From Nitrolancea sp040255925 (GTDB lineage Bacteria; Chloroflexota; Chloroflexia; Thermomicrobiales; Thermomicrobiaceae): a stretch of DNA of 31,087 nt. The notes under the pieces are model-generated. The model was not told where the DNA came from and did not search any database. It saw only the letters and a list, made by a program, of their open reading frames with translations. Position numbers and translations under genes: made by a program. Positions 21,969 to 29,461 of this stretch are shown piece after piece. Location of the stretch: NCBI GenBank assembly GCA_040255925.1, contig JBDZVX010000015.1, forward strand, positions 1 to 31,087, in the 5' to 3' direction. The stretch's first letter is position 1. Each line of letters begins with the position of its first letter.

Positions 21969-22952
21969 ATGGAGCAACCGGCAGGCAATCCGAAGCGTGT
22001 AATCGGTGTCCTCCTGATGGCCTATGGCGGCCCGGACTCGTTAGAGGATGTCGCGCCGTATCTGGATGACGTGCGCGGCGGGCGGCCGACATCGCCCGAG
22101 CTGCTCCACGAGATGACCGAGCGCTACCGGGCGATCGGCGGCCGGTCCCCGATTTTGGAACTGACACGGGCCCAGGCCGCCTGCATCGAGCGCGCGTTGA
22201 ATGACGAGCAGGCCGCGGCCGAGGGCATCCAATACCGCACCTATGTCGGGATGCGCCACTGGCACCCGTACATCCGTGAGGTCATGCCCCAGATCCTGGC
22301 CGACGGAGTTGATCGGCTCGTGGCGGTCGTGATGGCGCCGCATTTCTCCCGGATGAGTGTCGGCGCGTATATGCACCGCGTCAACGAAGCGCTGGAAGCC
22401 TCGGGCGCCCAGATTCCGGTCACGCAGGTGGAAAGCTGGAAGGACCAACCGGCCTTCATTGAAGCGGTGACCGAAAAGATCGGGGAAGCGCTGGCGAAGT
22501 TCCCGGAAAATGAGCGCGACGATGTCGTGGTCCTCTTCTCGGCCCACAGCCTGCCGAAGCGCATCCTGGAGTGGAACGACCCTTACCCCGATGAACTGCG
22601 GGTCTCGGTTGAGGCGGTGGCGGCACGCGCCCAGCCGAAGAACTGGCGCTTTGCCTTCCAGAGTCAGGGAGCGACCGCCGACCCGTGGCTCGGGCCGGAT
22701 GTCGAGTCCACGCTGGAGGAGCTGGCCAGCGAAGGGGTCAAGAACGTGCTCATGGTGCCGATCGGCTTCGTCTCCGACCATGTTGAGGTCCTCTACGATG
22801 TGGACATCGAGCATCGCGCCCACGCCGAGAAGCTCGGAATTCGCCTTGATCGTACGGCGTCGCTCAACGACGCGCCACTGCTTGGCCAGGCGGTTGCCGC
22901 CGCGGTCCGGGACAGCATCGCGGCCGGATCAGCGTCCGGTGCGGCATCGTAG
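21969..22952 (+). CDS. cpfC: Ferrochelatase, coproporphyrin type
   Basis: Inserts Fe(II) into a porphyrin ring. 327 aa. LMAYGGPDSLEDVAPYL at the N-terminus, RYRAIGGRSPI, MAPHFSRMSVGAY, the catalytic SAHSLPKRI with H193, DPWLGPDV, and GFVSDHVEVLYDVDIE with E273. It follows the B. subtilis enzyme motif by motif (HFSTFSVQSY, SAHSLPEKI, DPWLGPDV, FVADHLEVLYDNDYE), which in that organism acts on coproporphyrin III. The expected partner, coproheme decarboxylase, is not in this window. Commonly annotated hemH. ATG 21969 follows GGAGGGA. No membrane segment, so soluble. Confidence 0.93.
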   Translation: MEQPAGNPKRVIGVLLMAYGGPDSLEDVAPYLDDVRGGRPTSPELLHEMTERYRAIGGRSPILELTRAQAACIERALNDEQAAAEGIQYRTYVGMRHWHPYIREVMPQILADGVDRLVAVVMAPHFSRMSVGAYMHRVNEALEASGAQIPVTQVESWKDQPAFIEAVTEKIGEALAKFPENERDDVVVLFSAHSLPKRILEWNDPYPDELRVSVEAVAARAQPKNWRFAFQSQGATADPWLGPDVESTLEELASEGVKNVLMVPIGFVSDHVEVLYDVDIEHRAHAEKLGIRLDRTASLNDAPLLGQAVAAAVRDSIAAGSASGAAS

Positions 22953-22972
22953 CGCGGAATATTCACCGGGTA

Positions 22973-23027
22973 CGGCAAGCGGCACCCCGGCATCTGGTCC
23001 CGGTGGGGGCGCTGCTTGCCGCGCCCG
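22973..23027 (+). repeat. Intergenic hairpin element between cpfC and hemY
   Basis: CGGCAAGC (22973-22980) pairs with GCTTGCCG (23014-23021), with further pairing inside. The right part, 23006-23027, is identical over 22 bases to the reverse complement of 28555-28576 in the formate dehydrogenase operon. It sits in the 138-nt gap inside the haem operon and has no T-run. Confidence 0.65.
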
Positions 23028-23090
23028 CGTCAACGCGTCGCCGAACGCCAGCCGCAAGGCTAGCGAAATCAACGTGAAAGGCGGGGCCGG

Positions 23091-24530
23091 ATGGCGCATG
23101 CGGTAATCGCCGGCGGCGGAATCTCCGGGCTGACCGCGGCGTACCGGCTGCGGCGGCTGGCGCGGGAATCTGGGCTCGACCTCCGGATCACCCTGGTAGA
23201 GGCGGACACCCGCCTAGGCGGCAAGATTCTGACCGAGCGGGTCGATGATCTGATCATCGAAGCCGGCCCCGATTCGATCCTCTCCCAGAAGCTCCCGGCG
23301 ATTCAGTTCTGCCAGGAACTGGGAATCGCCGATCGCCTGGTCGGTACGAAGGAGGGCGGGGGCGGCACCTACATTCTCCGTGAGGGACGGCTGGAGCCGC
23401 TGCCGGAAGGGATCACGATGCTGGTCCCCACCAAGCTTCGGCCGCTCATCGGCAGCCGGCTCCTTTCGACCCGCGCCAAGCTCCGGATGGGGCTCGATGT
23501 CCTGATTCCGCCGCTCGCAAGCGGTGACGATGAGTCGGTGGCGGCGTTCGTCACCCGGCGGTTGGGTCGGGAAGCCTTCGAACGCATGGCGCAGCCGCTC
23601 CTCTCCGGCATCTATGCCGGTGATGCCGGGCAGCTCAGCCTCGCGGCGACATTCCCCCGGCTGCGCCAGATCGAACGCGAACATGGTAGCCTCGTCCGTG
23701 GCATGCTCGCCCAGCGCCGCCAGCGCAGGACGACCAGCGGGAGCGCGCAACGATACACGCCCTTTGTCTCGCTTCGAGGCGGGATCGGCGAACTGGTTGA
23801 CGCGCTGACCGCCCAATTTGAGGATGTCGACATTCGGCTCGGCACCGCGGTCAGCGGCATCGAGCAACGTACGAGCGGTGGCTACCTGGTGCGGCTGTCG
23901 GATGGTGAGACGTTGGAGACCGACGTGCTGCTGCTCGCGACGCCCGCCGACGTCAGCGGAAATCTGTTGGCCCCGGTACGGCCCGATCTCGCCGCGCTCC
24001 TCCAGCAGATCCCCTACGTGTCGTCGGCCACGATCACGCTCGCCTACCGGCAGTCCGATGTTGGAAAACTCGGCGCAGGCCGGGGCTTCGTGATCCCGCG
24101 CGTTGAGAACCGGGAGCTGACCGCCGTCACCTGGGCATCGAGCAAGTTCCCCTACCGGGCGCCGGAGGGATTGATGCTGCTGCGAGCCTTCGTCGGGCGG
24201 GCCGGCCGTGAGAGCGCGGTCGATCTGCCGGACGACCTGATCCTCCGGCTCGTCAGGGAAGAGCTGCGAGAGGTCCTCGGCCTTACGGCCCAGCCAGTAC
24301 TGAGCCGGATCTACCGCTGGCACCAGGCGCTCCCCCAATACGTGCTGGGACACCTCGACCGGTTGGCCGAGATCGATCGCGAGCTTGCCGATCTCCCCGG
24401 CCTGTTCCTCCTCGGCGGCGCCTATCGCGGAGTCGGCATCCCCGACTGTATCCAGAGCGGCAACCAGGCAGCCGAACGCGCGCTAGCACTGCTGAAAGCG
24501 CAGTCGTCCGAGACCAGCCACACAGCGTGA
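23091..24530 (+). CDS. hemY: Coproporphyrinogen III oxidase (HemY/CgoX type)
   Basis: FAD enzyme oxidising a porphyrinogen to the porphyrin with O2. 479 aa. The Rossmann dinucleotide motif AGGGISGLTAAYRL lies at 7-20, the FAD-linked VEADTRLGGKI near 37-47, GPDSILSQK next, MAQPLLSGIYAGD near 170, and the C-terminal FLLGGAYRGVGIPDCIQSG binds FAD. HemY family; since it follows a Bacillus-type ferrochelatase it probably uses coproporphyrinogen III (CgoX) rather than protoporphyrinogen IX. ATG 23091 is preceded by GAAAGGCGGGG. Likely peripheral on the membrane. Last gene of the haem operon. Confidence 0.92.
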   Translation: MAHAVIAGGGISGLTAAYRLRRLARESGLDLRITLVEADTRLGGKILTERVDDLIIEAGPDSILSQKLPAIQFCQELGIADRLVGTKEGGGGTYILREGRLEPLPEGITMLVPTKLRPLIGSRLLSTRAKLRMGLDVLIPPLASGDDESVAAFVTRRLGREAFERMAQPLLSGIYAGDAGQLSLAATFPRLRQIEREHGSLVRGMLAQRRQRRTTSGSAQRYTPFVSLRGGIGELVDALTAQFEDVDIRLGTAVSGIEQRTSGGYLVRLSDGETLETDVLLLATPADVSGNLLAPVRPDLAALLQQIPYVSSATITLAYRQSDVGKLGAGRGFVIPRVENRELTAVTWASSKFPYRAPEGLMLLRAFVGRAGRESAVDLPDDLILRLVREELREVLGLTAQPVLSRIYRWHQALPQYVLGHLDRLAEIDRELADLPGLFLLGGAYRGVGIPDCIQSGNQAAERALALLKAQSSETSHTA

Positions 24531-24606
24531 GCGAATAGCATTGATCTTCATCTGAAGTAGGGGATGTATCAGGGGCGAAGGCTTACCCCGCCGGGGAAGA
24601 GCAAGT

Positions 24607-25023
24607 TTAGGTATTTCTTAAGACGGACGGCCAAATATGGTGTTGAAGGTCGAACCACACGATGTAGAATGTCGTTCCATCCCAAGCCGCATACACCCGA
24701 GCCAATTGCCCATTTACACCGAGTAGGGCAAAGTGAAAGGCGCTCAGTACGTTAGCCTGGGGATCGGGAAATCCCTCTTTTTCCCGAGTCTCGCTCCAGT
24801 CAACCTCGCCGAAGTGTAAGACGCGGCGCTCCTGTTGTAGCTGTTTAAATGTCTTGGCACTGATTTCCTTCAGACGATTAAGTGCAGTACGAACCTGTTC
24901 CGGAGTGCCATTGGAAAGACAGTAATCTGATCGGATCGAATCATAGAACTTGAAGCTGAACTGAACGTGTTGATCATCGGGAAGCTCTGACTTCCGAACT
25001 TGTGGTTTGACTTTCTTGGGCAC
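24607..25023 (-). CDS. Putative toxin partner of a Panacea antitoxin
   Basis: 138 aa, starting GTG 25023; the G is shared with the TAG stop of the preceding gene, so the two are translationally coupled, with GAGGA upstream. A basic N-terminus (MPKKVKPQVRK) is followed by QFSFKFYDSIRSDYCL, RVLHFGEVDWSETREKEGF and a C-terminal GTTFYIVWFDLQHHIWP. Hydrophobic beta-strands with conserved-looking HF, W and H residues suggest a small alpha/beta toxin, but I cannot name the family. DUF4065 genes usually pair with a toxin, the main basis for this call. The region is visibly AT-richer than its neighbours, suggesting transfer. Confidence 0.6.
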   Translation of the reverse strand: MPKKVKPQVRKSELPDDQHVQFSFKFYDSIRSDYCLSNGTPEQVRTALNRLKEISAKTFKQLQQERRVLHFGEVDWSETREKEGFPDPQANVLSAFHFALLGVNGQLARVYAAWDGTTFYIVWFDLQHHIWPSVLRNT

Positions 25024-25559
25024 TAGGCGTCCTCAGCGGTGTCAAACTGCGCCACGATGTCGTCATCGTCAACCCGTCGAACGGAATGTTCCGTCGGCTC
25101 AAGTCCTCGCCGAGCTTGCACCCAGGGCTTCTCGTGATGAGTCATAGTGACCAACTCGAAGGCGCTCAGAGGCGCATACTCCTCGTAGACTCCGTCTAAG
25201 GTCTCCAGGACGTCCTCCGGAAATCTACTCACCAATTCATCATACTTTGTCGGGAGTTCGTCGAAGATCTTCCCAGGCTCGATTCCCAAGAACTCCTCTA
25301 CATCGATGGGTTTGGCACCATAACCCTTGAGGTCGTGGTAGAGCGTGTTGACGACCGGTCCGTTAGGCCAAGCCTCAATCGCTTCCGAGAACAGCCTCTT
25401 CTCATTCCTAACAAGCGTCCATGCATAGGCGTAATAGACCAGCTTCTGCATCTTGAGGTTGGTAATCAGGTCGCCATGCTCGGTCGCGAGCGCGATGAAG
25501 TACCGAGCCACGTCGGCCGCGGTAGCAATGGGTCGTTTATCAGCGATAACGGTTGCCAT
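25023..25559 (-). CDS. Panacea (DUF4065/SocA-like) antitoxin-type protein
   Basis: 178 aa. The DUF4065 signature is clear: ATAADVARYFIALA, TNLKMQKLVYYAYAWTLV at 33-50, then FSEAIEAWPNGPVVNTLYHD at 57-76. In the family, Panacea domains neutralise many unrelated toxins; the related SocA of Caulobacter is a proteolytic adaptor. The ATG start has GGGGAG upstream and a strong promoter. It overlaps the following small gene by one base, with the antitoxin-like gene first, as in typical type II pairs. The C-terminal tail is acidic (VDDDDIVAQFDTAEDA) and may contact the toxin. Codon use is AT-richer than nearby genes. Confidence 0.85.
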   Translation of the reverse strand: MATVIADKRPIATAADVARYFIALATEHGDLITNLKMQKLVYYAYAWTLVRNEKRLFSEAIEAWPNGPVVNTLYHDLKGYGAKPIDVEEFLGIEPGKIFDELPTKYDELVSRFPEDVLETLDGVYEEYAPLSAFELVTMTHHEKPWVQARRGLEPTEHSVRRVDDDDIVAQFDTAEDA

Positions 25560-25607
25560 CAGAAACTCCCCCGCACGTCAGCACGGCGCACTGCCGGACA
25601 CAATCGA

Positions 25608-25636
25608 ATTATAGAACAAATGGCCGAATAGGGCAA
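25608..25636 (-). promoter_or_regulatory. Promoter of the Panacea pair
   Basis: Reverse strand: TTGCCC (25636-25631), 17 nt, perfect TATAAT (25613-25608). The start would be near 25601, about 42 nt before the antitoxin ATG. An imperfect inverted repeat at 25579-25593 could be an autoregulatory site. Confidence 0.6.
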
Positions 25637-25668
25637 CTCTTTGGCCCCACGGTCCACCCGAGCCCACC

Positions 25669-26208
25669 TCATGCCACCGCGCCGCCCTGCTCGATCGCCT
25701 CTTCAAACGTCTGGCGGGCATTCTCGTTGCGCAGCACGAACACGACCTCCCGCAGGTGGGTCTGCCCGCCGAAGAGATAGCGCGTTACGGTCTCGACCAT
25801 GACCTGGGCGCAGGTCGCCATATCGAGCCCGCCTACCCCAGCACCGAGCGCGGGGAAGGCGACCGACTCCAGGCCGAGCCGGTCGCAGAGGATCAGCGCC
25901 CGTTCGGTTGCCGAGCGCACGGTCTCCGCCGACGCGGGAACCGAACGGCCGCCCTCGAAGCCCATCGCCGCGGCATGGATGATCGCCTTGATCGGGAGCC
26001 GGCCCGGTCCGGTCGCGACCGCTTGGCCGACCCGTATCGGGCCCTGGGCCATCGCCTCGCGCTCCACATCGTCACCGGCGGCCCGCTTGATCGCACCGGC
26101 CACACCGCTGCCCATCCATAGCTCATTATTGGCCGCGTTCACGATGGCGTCGGCGTCGATTCCGGTGATATCGCCGACAACAGCCGTGATCGATGGTCCC
26201 GCCAGCAT
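25669..26208 (-). CDS. Macrodomain protein (ADP-ribose binding or hydrolase)
   Basis: 179 aa, a single macrodomain. VVGDITGIDADAIVNAANN at 10-28 has the adenine-binding D13 and the catalytic-type Asn residues; WMGSGVAGAIKRAAG at 31-45 is the first phosphate loop; FPALGAGVGGLDM at 118-130 is the second. YmdB/MacroD relatives release O-acetyl-ADP-ribose or remove mono-ADP-ribose from proteins. ATG 26208 follows GGGGGAGGAG. It lies 74 nt after the methyltransferase and 109 nt before the Panacea pair, all on the same strand. No ADP-ribosyltransferase toxin is adjacent, so it is not obviously DarTG. Confidence 0.9.
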   Translation of the reverse strand: MLAGPSITAVVGDITGIDADAIVNAANNELWMGSGVAGAIKRAAGDDVEREAMAQGPIRVGQAVATGPGRLPIKAIIHAAAMGFEGGRSVPASAETVRSATERALILCDRLGLESVAFPALGAGVGGLDMATCAQVMVETVTRYLFGGQTHLREVVFVLRNENARQTFEEAIEQGGAVA

Positions 26209-26282
26209 GGGCCACTCCTCCCCCAGCCTACGCTGCCGCCCCTCGTAGAGAAGGCGGGATTATGCAATGGCGCACCCGGGCG

Positions 26283-26861
26283 CTAGCAAAAGCTTGGTCC
26301 GTCCTCCGACGCGAGGAACTCCGAGACTTCGACCGCGTCGTCGCCGAACTCGTGGTAGCTGCTGGAGTAGCGGCCGGAGTTGCGCACGTAGTCCAGGTAA
26401 GGCTCGACTCTCTCGGCAAAGAGCTTCACGTTATCGGCAACGATGACCGCGCCGGGGGAAAGGGCTGGCTCGGCCTCCTGGAGGTAGTGGAGGTAATCCT
26501 CCTTCACGGCATCGATGAACACCATGTCCCAGGGGCCTTTGAGTTGGGTGATGATCTCGCTGGCGTCCCCCTGGATAACCAGGCAGCGGTCCGCCAAGCC
26601 GGCCCGGCGTTGCGTCTCGCGGCTCTCCTCGACACGGGCCGGGTCGATCTCAACGCTGACCACCTGGCCGCCTTTAGGGAGATTCGCGGCCATTAGGACC
26701 GATGAGTAGCCGACCAGTGCGCCGATTTCCAGGACGCGCTTCGGCTTGTGTTTCCGGACGACATCAACCAGCACCGAGCCCTTTTCCGGACCGATAATCG
26801 GCCAACCCTTCTCCTCCGCCTGCGATTCGATCTCGTGGAGTACCTGTTCCACAGTCGTCAT
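26283..26861 (-). CDS. SAM-dependent O-methyltransferase, family 3 type
   Basis: 192 aa, Rossmann methyltransferase of the catechol/caffeoyl-CoA O-methyltransferase type. SAM motif I VLEIGALVGYSSVLMA at 43-58, the acidic VVSVEIDPARV at 67-77 binding the ribose, GDASEII near 98, VFIDAVKEDYLHYL at 114-127 with metal ligand D117, and VIVADNV at 139-145 with D143/N144. The start is ATG 26861 with GGAG 7 nt upstream; a GTG 6 codons earlier lacks a better site. The substrate cannot be predicted. It heads a same-strand row with the macrodomain gene. Confidence 0.88.
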   Translation of the reverse strand: MTTVEQVLHEIESQAEEKGWPIIGPEKGSVLVDVVRKHKPKRVLEIGALVGYSSVLMAANLPKGGQVVSVEIDPARVEESRETQRRAGLADRCLVIQGDASEIITQLKGPWDMVFIDAVKEDYLHYLQEAEPALSPGAVIVADNVKLFAERVEPYLDYVRNSGRYSSSYHEFGDDAVEVSEFLASEDGPSFC

Positions 26862-27078
26862 CCATCTTCTCCATCTCACTCCTCACGGGGACAATCATCA
26901 CGGAATCTGGGCAACGCCGGATGCCATAGCTTAAATCTACTCGCGAATGGGGCCGTTCGTGAGGCCCATGCCAAGGATATGCATCGCACGATCATCACCA
27001 GTGGATCAGAGCATGCTATGGTGGTTGCGCGGCGGAAATCTGGATCTCCAGCATTGGGAACGCGAGCCGGGAGGGACG

Positions 27079-27471
27079 ATGAGTTTCGACTTCCGCGATA
27101 TTCGCCCCGCGATGGACGTCTATACCCTCGATAATGCCTACCTTGGAACGGTGCTGAGCATCCTGCCCGGGCCGGTCACGCCGGTTGAGGGGCAGGTACC
27201 GGAGGATGCCCGGCAGTCGAGCGCGATCAGCGGTGAGATGCTCGGGCCGGCTCCAACCAAGGAGATCGGGAACAAGGGTCCGGTGAGCCAGTCAGCGCGC
27301 GAGCGCTACGCCGTCGCGCCGCATAGCGCGCGGCAGATCGGTGAGGGCGCGCTCCGGGTCGGGCGCTGGGGAGGACTTTTAGGACGGCGCACCATCCCGA
27401 TGGATGCCGTGCAGACTGTCTCGCTCGAACGGGTCGTGCTCCGGCTGACACGGCATCAGGTGGGCGAGTGA
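27079..27471 (+). CDS. Small PRC-barrel-like protein
   Basis: 130 aa from ATG 27079, preceded by GGGAGGG. The N-terminus FRDIRPAMDVYTLDNAYLGT followed by VLSILPG is typical of PRC-barrel or DUF2171 proteins, in which an initial beta-barrel carries V-x-x-x-D-G-x-x-x-G. The middle is a low-complexity linker rich in Gly, Pro and Ser, and the C-terminus repeats a barrel-like pattern (GRRTIPMDAVQTVSLERVVL). No transmembrane part. An earlier ATG at 26947 has no ribosome site. Function unknown; divergent from the methyltransferase and convergent with the NrfD-like gene, 19 nt away, so not part of that operon. Confidence 0.7.
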   Translation: MSFDFRDIRPAMDVYTLDNAYLGTVLSILPGPVTPVEGQVPEDARQSSAISGEMLGPAPTKEIGNKGPVSQSARERYAVAPHSARQIGEGALRVGRWGGLLGRRTIPMDAVQTVSLERVVLRLTRHQVGE

Positions 27472-27490
27472 AGTGCCGCGCCGGGATGTC

Positions 27491-28531
27491 CTATGCCTGC
27501 TCCGAACGTTCCCGGCGGGCGCGGGTCAGGGCGAAGGTCGCCTCGGGGTCGTCCGCTGACTTGCGGCCAGTCATCACGAGCAGGTAGCGGAGCATGAACC
27601 CGCCAGCCAGGGTGAGGACCGACGCCAGCGCGGCAACGAATCGTGAAGATGAGCGTCCGAGCAACGCGCTCTTCGCCATCAGCGCCAATGGTGTACCGAT
27701 TCCGGCCCCGATCACGCCGAACCGGTAGATTCTGCCAAGATGGCCTTCGTTCATCGGTCTTCCGATCACCGGGCCGGAATTCCTTCGCGCCGCCGTTAGC
27801 AGCACCAGTTCGGCCACCAACGTGATGCTGTCGAGCCGCTCCAGCCGTTTGAGTGTCTCGTGGCTCGTGCCGCGTAGCAGCGAGAGGCAGAGCGCGAGGG
27901 CCGCCGACGCGCTGGACATGGCCGAAGCGACGGCGAGCGGGCCAAGCAGCAGGGCGTTCTTGGCCCAGATCGGCACCGCGGTTGCCGCCAGCAGGACGCC
28001 GGTATAGGCTCCCAGGAAGAATGCCGGGACCGTTCCAGCCGCGCCGATCATGTGCGCCGGCATCGCGCGCAAAATCCGCGCGAGCAGGGTTTTTCGCCCG
28101 AAGAGGCCGTCATCCGCCGCCTGGATCAGCGCCGAGAGGGTGGAGAACGCGCCGAAGATGGTCAGTCCCCAGCTTCCAACCGACATCGGTGAGCGGAGCT
28201 TGAGCACGCGAAGCATGTGCAGGAACCGCTCCGGCCGACCAAGATCGAGAATCAACAGGATCGGGCTGGGGATCAGCGCCGCGAACGAGAGATACCGGCC
28301 GGCGCGGGTGATTCGCCGGTCTCCCGGGTGGCCAAAGAGCTGGGCGATGCTCGCGATGACGTAGCTAGCACCGGCGATGCCGCCAAAGAAGAAATAAAAG
28401 ATGATCATCCATTTCCAGTGTGGTTTGTGGATTGCCGGAATACCGTAGTAGGTGGTGGGAGTCTCACCGCCGGGTGCGCGTCCCCCACCGCCGCGCCGGA
28501 CCTCCCATTTCCGTTCGTACTCCATCGACAT
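27491..28531 (-). CDS. NrfD/PsrC-family membrane subunit of formate dehydrogenase
   Basis: 346 aa, a polytopic membrane protein of about eight helices that passes electrons from an iron-sulfur subunit to the quinone pool. The basic N-terminal stretch KPHWKW, followed by MIIFYFFFGGIAGASYVIAS (first helix), is characteristic, as is PILLILDLGRPERFLHMLR near the second-third helix loop. Later helices include AFFLGAYTGVLLAATAVPIW, another family signature. ATG 28531 follows AGAGG by 6 nt. It lies 81 nt after the iron-sulfur gene on the same strand. In E. coli FDH-N the anchor is the unrelated cytochrome FdnI, so this is a different architecture with no haem expected in this subunit. Confidence 0.88.
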   Translation of the reverse strand: MSMEYERKWEVRRGGGGRAPGGETPTTYYGIPAIHKPHWKWMIIFYFFFGGIAGASYVIASIAQLFGHPGDRRITRAGRYLSFAALIPSPILLILDLGRPERFLHMLRVLKLRSPMSVGSWGLTIFGAFSTLSALIQAADDGLFGRKTLLARILRAMPAHMIGAAGTVPAFFLGAYTGVLLAATAVPIWAKNALLLGPLAVASAMSSASAALALCLSLLRGTSHETLKRLERLDSITLVAELVLLTAARRNSGPVIGRPMNEGHLGRIYRFGVIGAGIGTPLALMAKSALLGRSSSRFVAALASVLTLAGGFMLRYLLVMTGRKSADDPEATFALTRARRERSEQA

Positions 28532-28554
28532 GGATACCTCTTCCCTTGCCTGGC

Positions 28555-28606
28555 CGGGCGCGGCAAGCAGCGCCCCTGCCTGTAGGGAGGGCCTTGTGCC
28601 CTCCCG
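28555..28606. repeat. Palindromic intergenic element in the formate dehydrogenase operon
   Basis: Two hairpins on the reverse strand: GGGAGGGC-ACAAG-GCCCTCCC and GGGCGC...GCGCCC. Bases 28555-28576 are the reverse complement of 23006-23027. It lies between fdhB and the membrane subunit gene. Confidence 0.65.
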
Positions 28607-28612
28607 CGACGT

Positions 28613-29461
28613 TCACCGGCGGCGCAGCGAAAAGACCGCCGCGGTACCGAGCGCGAGCGCGGCGATCACGCTCGTCACCGACGCTGGGAAGGTCTTTTTT
28701 TGGGGCAGTTCCGGCTGATCCGGCAGGTTGTAGACCTCCGGTGGCGCGGTCAGGATGAAAAAAGCGTTGAGTCCCTCCATCCCGCCGGTGCCGCCCACCG
28801 CGCGATCGCCGTAGATGTAGGCACCCTCGACGCCCTGATCCTGCAAGACATCAACACGATCCCTCGCATGCTCCATCAGCTCATCGATCAGGCCGAACTG
28901 GATCGAATCAGTGGGGCAGGACTTGGCGCAGGCCGGTTCGAGGCCGTCCTGGAGCCGGTCGAAGCAGAGCGTACACTTGTGCACTTTCCGGTCGCTGGGG
29001 CTGAACTGCGGCACCCCATAGGGACAGGCCGGCACGCAGTAGCCACAGCCATTGCAGACATCCTGCTGGATCACGACGGTATCGAACTCGGTGCGGATGA
29101 TCGCGCCGGTCGGGCAGGCTTCCAGGCAGCCGGCGTTTACACAGTGCTTACAGATATCGCTCATCATCAGCCAGTTGCTCTGGAACGGCTTCAGGACCGC
29201 CGGCCGTTGCCCCTCCCGCTCGCTGATCTGCTCGATAAAGGCGACGTGCCGCCAGGTGGTGGCCCCGAGGTCGCTGGTGTTGTCGTAGCTGTGGCCGGTG
29301 AACCCAAAGTCGTCCATCGGCAGTTGGTTCCACTGCTTGCAGGCGACCTCGCAGGCCTTGCAGCCGATGCAGAGCGTGGTATCGGTCAGGAATCCGACCG
29401 CGCCGGGACGGGCGCCAGTCGTCCCGGTGAGATCGCGCCGCGCCGCGCCATCCTCACTCAT
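28613..29461 (-). CDS. fdhB: Formate dehydrogenase iron-sulfur subunit
   Basis: 282 aa, carries electrons from the catalytic subunit to the quinone-reducing membrane subunit. Four 4Fe-4S motifs: CIGCKACEVACKQW near 31-44, CKHCVNAGCLEACP near 105-118, CNGCGYCVPACPYG near 136-149, and CTLCFDRL with a later CAKSCP. A hydrophobic C-terminal segment (SVTSVIAALALGTAAVFSL) followed by RRR is a membrane anchor with the basic end inside, as in FdnH. The start is the ATG at 29461, overlapping the fdhA stop (ATGAGTGA), so the genes are translationally coupled; earlier starts within fdhA are less likely. Topology suggests the cluster domain faces outside the cytoplasm. Confidence 0.93.
   Translation of the reverse strand: MSEDGAARRDLTGTTGARPGAVGFLTDTTLCIGCKACEVACKQWNQLPMDDFGFTGHSYDNTSDLGATTWRHVAFIEQISEREGQRPAVLKPFQSNWLMMSDICKHCVNAGCLEACPTGAIIRTEFDTVVIQQDVCNGCGYCVPACPYGVPQFSPSDRKVHKCTLCFDRLQDGLEPACAKSCPTDSIQFGLIDELMEHARDRVDVLQDQGVEGAYIYGDRAVGGTGGMEGLNAFFILTAPPEVYNLPDQPELPQKKTFPASVTSVIAALALGTAAVFSLRRR

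Noticed and set aside
23214..24353. 379-codon reverse frame in hemY
   Set aside because: Shadow of hemY; composition typical of an antisense frame.
25669..26208. Macrodomain gene as DarG of a DarTG toxin-antitoxin system
   Set aside because: No DarT-like ADP-ribosyltransferase gene is adjacent and there is no C-terminal DarG extension.
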